DNA of 64,000 bases. It comes from Cladochytrium replicatum. Its lineage: Eukaryota > Chytridiomycota > Chytridiomycetes > Cladochytriales > Cladochytriaceae. Of the stretch, positions 45,834-58,800 are shown in pieces. The first letter of the stretch is position 1. Every line of letters starts with the position of its first letter. The position numbers and the translations under genes were made by a program. The stretch is from contig JAHLKD010000012.1 in assembly GCA_025526935.1 (NCBI GenBank), forward strand, positions 496,001 to 560,000, written 5' to 3'. The notes under the pieces were generated by a model. The model was not told where the DNA came from and ran no database searches. It saw nothing but the letters and a program-made list of their open reading frames with translations.

Positions 45834-47969
45834 TCATGCTCGTTTCATCTCTTTCGTGTTCTTTTTTCCATCGGGCGATGAGTCCGACGGCGATGGTTTA
45901 CGCTTCCGAGCACGAGCCTGCAGCAAGGCAAAGTAAGAGATATACTTTCTTTCAATATAAAACACACCTTTGGGCCCCAGAACTTTGTTGGATTCTCTTG
46001 GAAACGGACGAGCTTCATCTGCTTTGAGGGCCGCACGGCATCTGGGTGTTTATTAAAATTTGCTTTGGTACTAAAATTCGGTTAAAGAAGTCAGTCCTGT
46101 CGGTTTTACAATAAGTACCTTGCTTGGCTCTTCAAAATAGCCACGGCCGGACCGTTTTCTCGAAGTTTAACTGGGTGTTCTTCGATCCATGATTTCATGA
46201 TATCCCAAACAACAGCAGGCGGTGCACTGGTCTTGATTGATGAATCTGATGCATGGGAAATTGAAACCTTGTAACCTTGATGAAGAATTGCTGAGCTACA
46301 AGAATGTTAACATCTTTCCAATGGAGGATTCGGGAAACGTACTGCACAGCCAAGAGAGTCGGTGATGTGCAGTGCAAGGTTTTGCACAACGACGGAAGGC
46401 TGTAATAAAGAGGCACGTCTATTTCCTGCAAACCTTTTAATTCCTCCAAAAGCTGACAATTTTGAAAGTTTGCTTACTTCGGACATGACGGTGATCATAC
46501 CCATCAAGCGTGTATGGGTACCGTACTTGCTGGACGAAGATTTTACATGATCGAGAAGTTTTCGAATGAAGATTTGATCGTGAATCGAAGATGTCCAAAA
46601 GGGTCCACCAAACTGGATCGGCGAAATATTTTTGTTGGTGTGACAAAAGGACAAGTGATGGGTACCCACATGCAGTTTGCTTCCGCAAATCTCGCACACC
46701 GTTCCCACCGGCGGACCAGTTCCCGGTGTATACTTGCAGCTCGCTCCATTCTCTGAAACCCTACCGACCGCTTGAATCCAGAAGGACTTGCAACTCACGC
46801 ATTGATAGGCAACCGAAGTTTTACTTCCAAACCATGAGAACTGTGTCATACATCAGTGTATTTCGATTTACCTTGCTGCACGTTTCACCTCTTGAGCAGA
46901 TGTAAATACCCGGACGAAAACTCGAACGTAGAAATCTATGCTCGCACTCACAATCGGAACAATGTACCGTTTGTGACGCGCCGCAGCAGATTGCAGAGAA
47001 TGCAGAAGGATTCGAAGGCCCTAGGAGATTTTAAGATCTTTATACGAATAAAATGTATAAAATGGTTCATACCATTTCATGACAGGCTGGATTATTCGGA
47101 ATGGACATAGCGCCATACTTCGCAAAGCATGCTTCCGTTTGACCTCCAGCAAGGACAGCCATATCGGTGCATGTCACACAAAGCATCCCTAGCATTTTTT
47201 AGGAGATATTCGACCAGAACTTCGTTGTTTCTTACCTCCGTTGGCTACACACTGAATCGCGCCGTCGATAAATGGGGCAGCTGAGCCGTACGGATCCTAA
47301 ATCTATGATTAGATGGTACAATATGTTTCACAAGATGCCAACCAAATCGATCACATCGTAGCTTCGATTTTCGGCCAGAGTTCGGTACATGACCATCCTA
47401 TCTCGTGCCACCCATGAAGACCAGGTCAAAATAAAGAATTTTTTCTTACGTCGCATCGCCAAGATTAGCCTGAACAATATCCCCAACACCGTTGTGTTCA
47501 ACATTCTTTTGAATTGCTTCGAAGGCTTCTCTATCCAAATCGTTGGCCACGACACGGGCCACACGGGGAATTTCTTTCGCATAGCGCACTCCTCTTAGTC
47601 CGGTAGCTGAAAGGGCTTCTAGAATGTGGAGTTTGACGCTCTCATTAATCAACTCCTTCGACTTCTCACAGGCGACCTTTTCTCCGGCAAGTATGTCACC
47701 AAATACGTTAAGAATAGCGATTGACTGCAGCATCATGAGTATAGGTTGGCGAATGCGGTTATTCTGACGTACTAGGTCACGGTTGAATTCCTGAACAGGG
47801 TTGTAGAAAACTGCATCTGGATCAGAAAATATGACCTCCGCTTGTCCTTTGAAGCGATTAATGAGATTTATACGAAAGAGCAATTTCTTTGGGATGTACC
47901 CTCCTTCACATGAACTTTTCCATCCCGCTCAAACACTTTCTCTGAAGGACTTGCAGGGTCATTCCCCAT
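45834..47969 (-). CDS. TRM1: TRM1, tRNA (guanine26-N2)-dimethyltransferase
   Basis: TRM1 dimethylates G26 of cytoplasmic and mitochondrial tRNAs using S-adenosylmethionine. From ATG 47969 ([18 protein letters not shown]) a 53-nt intron restores [20 protein letters not shown] and then QEFNRDL. The Rossmann core shows [16 protein letters not shown], then [13 protein letters not shown], then [16 protein letters not shown] with the conserved DPYG catalytic-pocket motif formed across an intron. A Cys4 cluster ([17 protein letters not shown]) follows. The C-terminus reads [13 protein letters not shown] then a basic Lys/Arg tail stopping at 45834. The start is 45 bp from the divergent condensin gene. 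Confidence 0.93.
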
Positions 47970-48014
47970 TGTTGTGAAAGCGGCGCAGATCTCTAATTTG
48001 GCCAAATTTGATCT

Positions 48015-51000
48015 ATGTCCATTCGACGTGTGTTCGATCTGGCCTACCGCACAACCGCTAAGTCTACGAAGCAGCGAGAGCGCTGCGTTGATGAGTTCTT
48101 TCGAGCTTATTCCCGAGCCGTCGAAAGCGATGAGATTGAGATTTATGAGACGGAGTTGATCAGCTGCATTGCACTGTGTTTAGCGTCACCCAAAGGATCG
48201 AAGATAGATGGAGTCTTTGAGATGCTCAGGCTTGCACTTCGAGGTTTTTATTATGCCCCCAAAAAGTTATCAGGACTGATTCTTGGAAGGGAGCCACGAA
48301 GACTTCGTCACATTCTTGGGACAGTCCATTTTATCCCAGCTCCTACCTGGATTACGTGCTAAAAGCAAGCTCATCAGAGATAGAACAGCGAACCTTATGA
48401 TTTTGGTTCTAACTTCTCTCGACGAGCTCGAGTAAGCACCCAACACATCAGCGATAATTCTTTGCTGACCGCATTCGCAGAGGCGATCTTTGTAACGAGC
48501 TGGGAACGGCTTTTCTGGAGCGCATTAGAGATAAAGAGGCGTCAGTTCGAACTAGAGCAGTAACTGCCCTATCAGCACTTCAGGTACTGTTTCCTTATTA
48601 AACATCTGCATGCTCTGACTAACAACTATTAGGAGGAAAATGAAGATATTCTTGCTGAGCTCTGTGTGTGTTTGCAGACTGATCGAAATGCGTATGTTTG
48701 AATTAGAGTCCCGTCTGCGTCCCTGATGGAAAGTTTTCAGGGAAGTCCGCCGACAGGTTGTCAAGCATATTGAGATTACCGCCGACACATTGCCGTTTGT
48801 TGTACAACGAACTAGAGACCCTGATCGTAAGGTCCGTGAGGCAGTTTTCAGACGACTGTCCCAAGATTTTAGCTCCCTTAACATGTCTATGGCTCAAATC
48901 GACTACGTCTTCCAAAGCGGATTGCGGGACAGGTGCATCTAATATGATCTTCAGGCAATTACCACTCACATAGTTTAGGGACGAATCGGTTCGCACAGAG
49001 TGCTACACACTAGTAAGGGCTTTTCTTGCTGGCCACGGAACAGAAATTACGCAAGTGAGTATACCAAACCAATAATGAGATGACAGATCTTAGTATCTTT
49101 AGGCTCTCGAATACTTTGATGTTCTCGATTTCTCTTCTCTCGAAGTTGTAATCGATTCTTGGCTTGACAATGAATTTTCGGTTCACAATCTCGGTAACTC
49201 CTGCAACTCGCTCGACTCTATTGACTGCATGTTTACTTGATTTTGAAGATCAACTCTTAGATGAGTTAACTCCAGCAAGAAGTATTTTCATCCGAAAATA
49301 CTTTGGGCATTGTCAGAAATACGAGGTAGTTTGCTTTAAACACATTTATCATCGATTTTTGACATCTATTAGCTTGGTCAGATTGACGTGGGATCCTTTG
49401 TAGTCCATCTTGCCGAGGCAATCGATCGTGCCGCCAACGCCAATAAGTGTGCACCCTCGGATAAGAGATTGGCCTTCGTGATTCAGCAATTGCTTTTAAT
49501 ATGCGATATGGTCGATTCAAAGGCTCTGGGACCTTCGTATGAGAAGTTTGGTAATGCGAAAACATTGTGCTGCTACTGCATTGCTAACCAAATTTCAGTT
49601 TATTATCTGACAAGTCCATTCGATGAGCAAATTGAATGCGCCTTATCCATTATATCGAGAATTGAACCCGATCAACAAAAAATTCAAAGGTAGGCATAAA
49701 AGCGAACTGATGTACCTGTGTACTCATTTTTGCAGCTTGATACTCAATTTGCTGACAACTATGAGTTCCGGCGGCGGAAACTTATTATCGGTTGGTGGTG
49801 CATTTGGACTTTTGAAATTTAGTACCGATCATTTTCTTCAGCGTCAACTCGGGCTTTTGGAAATTTTTCTTCGCTCGGCAAAGACGGTACTGCTTCTATA
49901 CTCATAAGTCATTTATTTAATTGCCAATTGTCTCCCGGTAGCTCTTCTCGGATGACTTGGTGGAACGCTGCATATCAGAAGGGATGAATTCTTCCAGTGA
50001 AGAAATTGTGTGTAAAGCGCTTAGATGCACGGGACATATAGCCTCTCTTAACCAAGTATGGACCATGATTCCTTTCATTCTCCCTTGGTTTGGTAAGAAC
50101 GCACATAATTACCTTTCAGGATTTCGCTATTGTGAACCTTCCGATTCTCTTCCATTCGTTGGAAAGCGGTTCCCCCTTAATCCAGGCTACCAGCTGTCAG
50201 GTATGATTCAATTGTCGGATTATGAGTTACCACTAATTTTACTCAGATACTTCTCGATCTGCTGACTGTCCATGGTATTCAAGAACTTGATCGTGAAGCT
50301 GTAGGTAACTCTCAACAAATATACGCTGGAGATTAAACTTCGATAAAGTACAAAGGTTGGGTTGAAGGTTTCTTGAAACTTTCTCTGGAATCAGATCAAG
50401 AGCAAGTTGTTCTCTCTGCGGCCGAGGGAATTTCGCGACTTTTTCTGCTGAATAAACTGAAGGACACAAATGTGAGTTAATGTCCCAGTATCTAATGTAA
50501 TTAACATAAGGTGTCATTACAGACTTTGCAGCTTCTTCTATCTGTATACTATCGTTCTGAAAATGATGATTCTTCGAAGCTCTCTCAATGCTTGAGTTTC
50601 TTCTTCCCCGCATATTCATATCTCACCGTGGAGAATATGAGATCTATGGCTGAGGTTACAAGTTAGAAACGGTGCATCGACAGGACAACTTACCTACTTC
50701 TCTAGGCCGTAATACCGTTCTTGGAGGAGCTGAATGATGAGGAAGACATGGAAAAGGCGCTGAAGTCTCAAATGATGCAGCAGCTATCGGAATGGACCGA
50801 CATCCGAAACCTGCCGTAAGTACAACGTCGATGAATTGAAGCCTTCTGACTTAATGATGCCCAGAACGCCTCACAACGAGAACTTACATGCATCGATTGC
50901 TCTCAAAATTTTAACCATTGCTCAGCGCTCAGGCCAAGGTAATTCTATTTGCAGAATCTGAGTACGGCATGATGAGTTTGTTGAACTAAAAGGCGAATTG

Positions 51001-51241
51001 CTGCAAATTCTCGCGTTCTTGAAAACGGGCCAGACAAATGAGAGGCAGGCCCTGGAGGAACAAGCAGACCTCGCAATTGAGGTATGTCCACTCGGCAGAA
51101 CATGAAGTTGGTGGGTAATTGAAAGTTGTCCAGGCACTTGACAAGCAGTCTGAAATCGCAATTATACGAAAGTGAGCCCGACAAGGTTCCCTCTTTCCTA
51201 TCTAACTACCGAAATGTAGATTCAAAATTCAGCTACGTTGA
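48015..51241 (+). CDS. YCG1: Condensin subunit NCAPG/YCG1 (HEAT-repeat)
   Basis: This non-SMC condensin subunit helps compact mitotic chromosomes and binds DNA with the kleisin. From ATG 48015 (MSIRRVFDLAYRTTAK) many short plus-strand exons encode HEAT repeats: SVRTRAVTALSALQ, then ILAELCVCLQTDRNAEVRR, then TADTLPFVVQRTRDPDRKVR, then RRLSQDFSSLNMSMAQID. The NAEVRR.. TLP.. RTRDPD.KVR run matches the family. C-terminal exons read ALKSQMMQQLSEWTDIRNLP and then ELLQILAFLKTGQTNERQ. A small last exon ends KFKIQLR with TGA at 51239-51241, only 16 bp from the stop of the convergent gene. Confidence 0.8.
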
Positions 51242-51257
51242 CTGTAATAAACGCACG

Positions 51258-53854
51258 TTATTCATCATTGTATTCATTATCGTCCAATACAATATCAGGA
51301 TGCTCGTAACCTTCATCACTAGCCATGTCTTCGTCTGATAGACGTTTGTGATTTGAAACATCTGAATAGTCGTCTTGATTCATCTCTTCTGTGTCGTTCA
51401 TGTGATCGCTTTTTGCGGACTGAATTGGAAAATGTACACCACTCTCCTGGAACAGGTTTAATCCCACTAATGGAGGTATTGATGGTGCACTCCCGATTCG
51501 TAATGGCATTAATTGCTCACTCCCGATTCCTGTGGATTCCATCTCAGACATGACAGGCGTCGTTGTCGACTGTTTCGCTGTTGCTGTAATTCGTGTGGTT
51601 GCTTCAAAATCTATGTTATCCAACGTCCTCTTCCCTGTGTGTACAGAGGCGTCAAACCGGTTTACGTTTGAATAAACCTTTAAGCCGTGTAAGAGGAGCT
51701 AAGAAGAAGAGACTCGACGTACCGTTGGATTTGCCGACCTGGAAGGAATATGGCCTCCTTCAAAAGGCAGCGCTGGAATGCTACTATGAATAAGCAGATT
51801 TAGGCTCAAGAGTGTACGGCCGGAAGAATTTCTGATCTGCGCAACATTTGAAATCAAATCACTACAACGCGCTAGAGGTGTGTACCAATCTTGACCGAGA
51901 GTGTAAAAGCCTGCTGACTAAGTGAAGCCTTGCCTGCAGTCTGATAGAGTTTCCCGCACCAAAAGAACATGATTCCGTTAGAAACTCCAAAACTCGCGTT
52001 GTGCCTGCAATCCCCAACGAATCACAGTGTAGTAGTCCGATAAATTGATTGATGATCCCACGTTTGAGCAACTGCTCCGGACCATCAACGCGAAATCGCA
52101 CCAACTTTGTTGCAACTGAAAATGCAAAAGATGATCAAAACGCTTGGACGACGACTATGTAATCCCGCGAAGCACCTTCGACAATGTTCTCCAAAAGCGT
52201 GCTCAGATCAGAGTTTAACGCTGGTTTGTTTCGATGCTGTCATGAACATGCACGTCAAGAGAGAAAAAGCTACGTGTAAAGCAAATACCCGATGTGCGAG
52301 GTTTTGTAAATATGACAGATCCCTCTCCAATATATCGAGACACTTTGTGGCCGTTGAATTGAGGATGGATTGATCGGATGTAAGCAGGCTAGAAAAAGAG
52401 CGGTACATCAAACATTTTAATGTACTAAATCGAGCGTGCTTGGATCAGTGAATGTCACAAATCAAACTGAACGACATACTAATCCGGATTAGCATCCATC
52501 AGATCCAAGACTCTTGCGCTCCACATTCTGCTGATTTTAGCGCAAATTCTGCCCATCCATAAGTTGGCCTTAATTTGGATTAAACAAGCGAAATGTGCTA
52601 CAAACCTGCTGCCAAAAACAGCAAGAAGCTCTGTAGATTCTCGAAATAGGCTTACGCTCGACTCGTTTGAGAGCGTGAGAAAGTTTGCCGAAAACGAGCC
52701 CTAAATATCAGAGTTAATTAGTATGTAATAGCATGTTAAGACCGTCCTCACTGAATCGAAAAGAAAATGAAGTCGGTGCATAATGCTTAACATTAATATA
52801 TCTGGAAGCTGGCGGCACAATGTTTCATTTCTATTTCGGATAAGCATCGAGATCATATCGACAATGTAGAGTTTACCTTAAAACAAAAGTTAAAGCTTCA
52901 ATGAAACGAGACAGTTGGTAGAGTTGCAGTGATTTGGTTTCAGGTTCCTTATGAGTTCCATAATATGTCGAACTGACTAATATCTTCATCGATTGCGCTA
53001 GTTTGTTGACAAGTGAATCCTTTAGTTCTATTCACCTTGCCCTAAAAGTAAATACCTTTGGGGAGCATTAAATCGAGCAGGTAGTGAATAGTGCAGCACA
53101 CCCGATTCATGATGCTAAAATCACCGAAGTTTGCAACAATGACGATGCATGACGCCAAATACTTCAAGGACACAGAATTTTCCGAAATAAGGGTCTTAAT
53201 ACAGAGCGCCTCTATTTGAGCACTATTTGATCGCATCAAACCCGGATGAATGACCAACAGCATTTGAAGGTTGTCAAACCCCTCCCGGACAGCCTTGATG
53301 AACAGTTAAACAAGTTGGGCACATAAAATACCTGGATTGACTCACCTGCCCTGATGCGAGCAGCTGAAGCTGTAAGTTAAACACCTTTTGAATGAGATCC
53401 TCCCAATTCCCGGGAACGTGTCCTCCTCCGACTCTTTCCTCCCCGAACCGAAAGGACCAATTAATTGCTCTTGCTGCGACAGATAAGAACAGAGGTGCGT
53501 CTGTTTTCTTCGCGTGAACAGCTTGCTGATAGGATATGAAATTGGTGTGTATGAAAAAGTAATGTTTGCCCAAACCTGACAGCGACTCAAGATCCATGAT
53601 ATCCATATTCTTGATTTCTCCCTGAAATGGGTATTTTGCTCTATAGTAAGGCCGATCAACACTGCTGACGACCGGCGATGAACTGGATCTTCACTGTGGA
53701 TCATGGACTCCAGTTGGTCGATCCATTGCTGGAAAATGTGTAATGGAGAGTTTTCAAGTACTTTTGAGACGCAAATGTCGTCCACCAGACTCTGAAGCTG
53801 CCCCACTCCGGCAAGTTCCCTGAGTCGTGTTGATGGGTTGAAGTTGGTTTTCAT
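51258..53854 (-). CDS. Probable RIX1/PELP1-type pre-60S ribosome assembly protein
   Basis: Minus-strand exons run from ATG 53854 (MKTNFNPSTRLRELAGVGQ) to a TAA at 51258. The N-terminal helices read SLVDDICVSKVLENSPLHIF and WIDQLESMIHSEDPVHRRSS, then VLIGLTIEQ. Later helical exons include AARAINWSFRF and LIQKVFNLQLQLLAS. Near 52.1-51.9 kb come LVRFRVDGPEQLLKRG and LEFLTESCSFGAG. The last exon is strongly acidic (SDEDMASDEGYEHPD). An ARM/HEAT-like N-terminus with an acidic tail and this wording suggests RIX1 (IPI2)/PELP1, which acts in the nucleolus in 60S maturation. The similarity is weak, and other HEAT proteins are not excluded. Confidence 0.45.
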
Positions 53855-53888
53855 TTTCAGCGCTGTGCCACATTCCCAAGCGCACACC

Positions 53889-55897
53889 ATGTCTGACATT
53901 GACGATGATAACTTCATGGTAATCAAGAAACATTCCTGTATTCTAGGACTGGCAGCTAGATGGAACTTAATTCAGGTGGAGGAAGATGACGAGGACTTTG
54001 GATTCGAGTATGAAAACGAGACGGAGGAGCCGGATGTGCTGCTGGAAAACAAGTACTACAATGCGAAAGGTGACAAAGGTCTTTGTCCTCTCTTGTTCGG
54101 GATATCTTACTCTCATGATCAGGGAAGAAAGAAGACAGTCCTGAGGAAGCTTTGATGGAATTTCAGAGTGTTGTCGAAGTTGAAGATCCGATTGGCGAAT
54201 GGTATGCAGAATATTCTTGTTCAATTGTGTTCTAATCAATCGAATATTAGGGGATTCAAGGCGCTTAAGCAGATGGTGAAACTGTCGTACAAAACGCAAA
54301 ATCTACATTCCGTAATACCATCGAATAACTGTTCGTGTTAGCTATCTAATAGCTAACTTTGAAGACATTGGATTACTATAAAACGCTCCTTACTTATGTC
54401 AAGAGTGCTGTTTCCAAAAACTACAGCGAGAAGAGCATCAACAATATTCTTGACCTGGTGTCATCATCCATGGACATGAGCTTTTTGGAGGATTTCTATT
54501 CGACAACTCTTCAAGTTCTCGAAGAGGCTAAAAATGAGGTACGCTCACAAGCGTTTCTCGTTACTCATCCTTACCTTAATTGTTGCTGTCCAGCGCTTAT
54601 GGACCAAAACTAACCTGAAACTTGCAAAGTTGTGGCTCGATCGTCATGAATATACCAGACTCTCGAAGGTTAGCTTTATTCACCAGTTAGTGCCAATTTA
54701 GTAAAACTCGAGGAAGATATTGCGGCAATTGCATGCTTCGTGCCAAAACGATGACGGAACTGATGACCAACGCAAAGGAACATTATTACTGGAAATATTT
54801 GCCCTTCAAATTCAGATGTACACCGAGACTAAGAACAACAAGAAACTTAAGGTAGACAATGTATTTGGTGGAGTGCGAGGGGCTTAAATGTCCGTGCAGG
54901 AGCTGTATCATCAGTGCTTGAGCGTTAAATCGGCTATTCCACACCCTCGCATCATGGGAGTTATCCGAGAGTGTGGAGGCAAAATGCACATGAGCGAGAG
55001 TAAGGAAGCTCAGTCGAATCTCAAAATCTTAATTTGCTCTGACATTCAACCACACCTGAAGAGGAGTGGGATAAAGCGCAAACTGACTTTTTCGAAGCTT
55101 TCAAGAATTACGATGAAGCCGGTAGTCCACAACGAATTCAATGCCTCAAGTAGGTTGATGTTTAAACTCATCGACAATGACTAATGTTCCATTTGTCAGA
55201 TACTTAGTCCTTGCAAACATGCTGATGGAGTCTCAAATTAATCCGTTTGATTCTCAAGAAACCAAACCGTAAGAAGATACCTCGTTCATGAAGTCTATCT
55301 CAATTTTCTTTAGCTACAAGAATGACAACCAAATTGTTGCGATGACAAACTTAGTCAACGCGTACCAACGCCGAGAGATTAGGGAATTCGAAAAGATACT
55401 TCGAGGTTTGCGATAACAAATTCTATTTCAACATCCAACTTATTTATATACGAAGAGAATCGGCAAACTATTATGGACGACCCCTTCATTCGCACCTACA
55501 TCGACGATGTTCTGAAAAATATTCGCACACGTGTGCTTGTTGCTTTGATCAAGCCTTACACTAGGATTGAAATCAGCTTCGTGTCAAAGGTTGGTATCCT
55601 CTGCGCTTTTATCTTGCTTGATCAGTCTAATGGCGAATTAGCATTTGAATATACCAATGCAGGATGTGGAGGACCTTCTTATTGGTCTTATTTTGGACAA
55701 CAAAGTAGATGGAAAAATTGACCAAGTCAACGAACGGCTGGAGTTAAACCAACAGTGAGTTAAGGCATTAATACTTTTTCATCGCTAACTCTGTTAAAAG
55801 ATCAACAGGCGTTTTGCACTACTCTGCGCTTGATAAGTGGTGTTCCAACGTCACAATTTTGCAGAAGACGTTAGTTGGTCGGGTTGGAAGTGAGTGA
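53889..55897 (+). CDS. CSN2: COP9 signalosome subunit 2 (CSN2)
   Basis: CSN2 is the PCI-domain scaffold subunit of the COP9 signalosome, which removes NEDD8 from cullins. The first exon is [10 protein letters not shown] from ATG 53889; the next gives an acidic run and [10 protein letters not shown]. Further exons read [16 protein letters not shown], then [16 protein letters not shown], then [17 protein letters not shown], then [16 protein letters not shown], then [19 protein letters not shown], then [16 protein letters not shown], then [19 protein letters not shown]. The PCI winged helix is [20 protein letters not shown]. The match to the family is nearly continuous. The stop TGA (55895-55897) directly abuts the stop of IFT140. 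Confidence 0.96.
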
Positions 55898-58800
55898 TTA
55901 CGACTGGGAGAGCTCCTCAGGAATATCGTTCTCTTCTTCGTATGTGTTTTGCGACCCAGCTTCTCTAAGAGCAACAAGGATTTGATCGTCGACGTAATAG
56001 CTCAAGCTGACTTTTGATCCCAGCTTTCTTTTCATAAGCTGGAGAACCTCAAAAGCTTGCTGGTGGTCCCCATTAGCATAATGTGATTCGATCATCAGGC
56101 CGTAAATGTCGCCAGTCCGAACTGAAAACTGTAACATGTTCAGATTTTAGTACGCCAATCTTGCATTGGCATACTTCGATGTCGGGGTTCTTCAGTAATC
56201 CTTCGCATATTTGCAACATTTCTTTGTGGTTCCCCTTGATCAGCGAGCGCGCTTCTACGAACTTCCCAATCGACTGCATTCGTTGCTGAAGAAATTCAAG
56301 CTTCTGCTCTCTATTGGTTACCACCTTTGCTTTGTTTAGGCACTTGATGGACTCTCGCAGTGCTCCGTGAGCCTGTTAGTAACGTATCAGTCAGTTACGT
56401 TACATAGGGCTTGTGTAATACCTTTTCATAGTTTTGATACTCATCAATCTCAACTTGTGCACACGCTTCGTAAAACCCAGCAAGGGACTCGAATGCCTTC
56501 GCCTGGAATACTTGTTATACTTGGAACTCGAAAACCGTTGTACTCACTTTAGTATAAAAGGCTATGATAGCCTTCATGATTCGTTGATCATTTCGCCAGT
56601 CAAGTGTCTGTAAATAGTTTGCTGCGGCAACTTGAATTTCCGGAATCTTCTGTCCTGATGCATCTGTGACCGATTTTAGCTCGACTGAACAAACCACCAG
56701 AATTCGAAACCCTCACTAGCAAACACGATAATCTTCTCAGTATCCCCTGACTTCAATAAAGCTCGCATGGCGTTTAGACGATCTCCAGCCTTACTCCCAT
56801 TAGCTAATAGGACAAATTGGACTATTATCGTACTTGCGTGAACTTCTTGCAGGCAAGGTGATATGAATTTTGTCTCATACAACATTCTGCGACTCGAATT
56901 AGTAACTCCTTTTCTTTGTTCTGATCTTCTTGCGGGAGCTTCATAGCATCCGCCATTTCCTCCGTTAGCAGGATGTTGTGTTTTACGCAGATATCCAGAG
57001 CCTATTAAACCGATTAATTGTAGCGTAAATTGCACCATGAGTCTTGTCACCTCGTCAAACTTCCCGGAAGCTAGGAGAAGTCGGCTTGCTTGTTCAAATT
57101 GTCGATTTTGAATGAAGAACTCTGCACACTGTGCCAGTAACGTGCGATCGCATGATAAGTCTAAGCTGAGGGCTTGCGAGAACAATAAGAGTATGCTTTT
57201 CAGTTACTCCGTGCTCAATACCGATTTCTCCAAGAAGGGAATAATGTCCATGTTTGAAGCAAAGTTCCACAGCTTTTGAAATGTTTCCTGCTTTGTGATA
57301 CAAAGTTATTGCCCGCTCGATATCGCTGAAGCTAGTGTAATAACTTTATGGCTGCTAAGGTTTTCTGCGTTTTTCATCATTATATAATGGTCATACTTCG
57401 CTGCATCAATCATTGCCTCCGGCGACCCTTGTAGCGCAAGGTGCATGAGCTCTTCGTTCATGTCATGTTCTTTGGCAAGCTTTGTCGCAAGGTTGAAACA
57501 TTTCGCTTGCGAAAAGGAATTGATTGCGTCTCGTATCTAATTACCATGTTAAGCCAGGCCCGAAAGCTTTGCACAAACAAATATAACTTGCCTTTCCTTC
57601 TTGCTCCTGTTGTCTGGCAACAAAATAGAAGGCTGCGGGATCGCTAGTTTTCTCTGCGATGGCGATTCCCTAAAATAACATTGAATCGACTGACGCTGTT
57701 CATCGCGCTACACTCACTTGATTTATGTTTCCCATCGCGCAGTGTACTCGGACAGTAGCAAGGACATCCCCTGCGAGATCGTAGTATTTCAGAGATTCTT
57801 CATAGTTCCCAGCGCTCTCCGTGTATTGAGCCCACCAGCGCAGTAGGCTCTGTTAAATAGATAGGTTTATTTTTATAATGATTAAATTTGCTACATACTT
57901 TATCACTGGTAGATTGTATGTACTTCTCGAGCTCTAGCTCGTTTGTCTCCAGAAGCATCAGAGGAATGTCCACGCTGTTCCACAAGGTTGAGTTACAACA
58001 TAACATCTGACGCGCACACTAACCCAGCTACAGCTGAACTCTCATAGGCAGCTATAGCTCCAAGAGAGTCTCCAAGCTCATTTAGGTGTTTACCGAACTT
58101 GTAGAACGTTGTTCGTAGGTTCACACGGTCAGATAATGCTGCAATTTGGAGTGCCTGCTCCCATTTTCCACAAGACTTCAAGATATCAAACGGTGATAGA
58201 GGTTAATCCAGTACATAATACCAATTTACCTGATAAAATTCGTTTAAGATGTCCAGCCGGCCACTTTCGAACAACAATTTTGGCACCTCTTCATCGAGAC
58301 CTGTGAGTGGTGTAAGTTAGCTCTTCTCATTTGCTGATTTATCTAACCCAGGTGCAAGGCCAACACTGCGGCTTTAACATTAACGTCCCCATTTTTAACC
58401 CAAGGTGTTCGCATAGCTTGCATCGCTCGAACATGCTCTATATTCGCAAGGCACATTGTCGCAACATCTAAACGCTTCTTCTTAACGCAGATTTTGGCGA
58501 GAGATTCCCATATGCTCCTTGCTTTCAGATTTTTGATGGACTGAAACCGAATTCAGACAAGAGGAAGGAATACTGTCGTTCTTCACAACCTTTAATGCTT
58601 CATCCATATTGCCTATAGACAGCTGAAACCTAAATTCTGCTACGGCCTTCACGGAAGATTCGTCAAGCGCGCTGATTCCTGCAAAATCCGGAGCTGTTGT
58701 TTGCAGCAGCTGTGGTGGATCAGAGTCACCGAAATCTTGGGCAACCTAAAATAATTAAAGATCAATATTAGATATAATTTCGGCCGTACTTTGACGAAGT

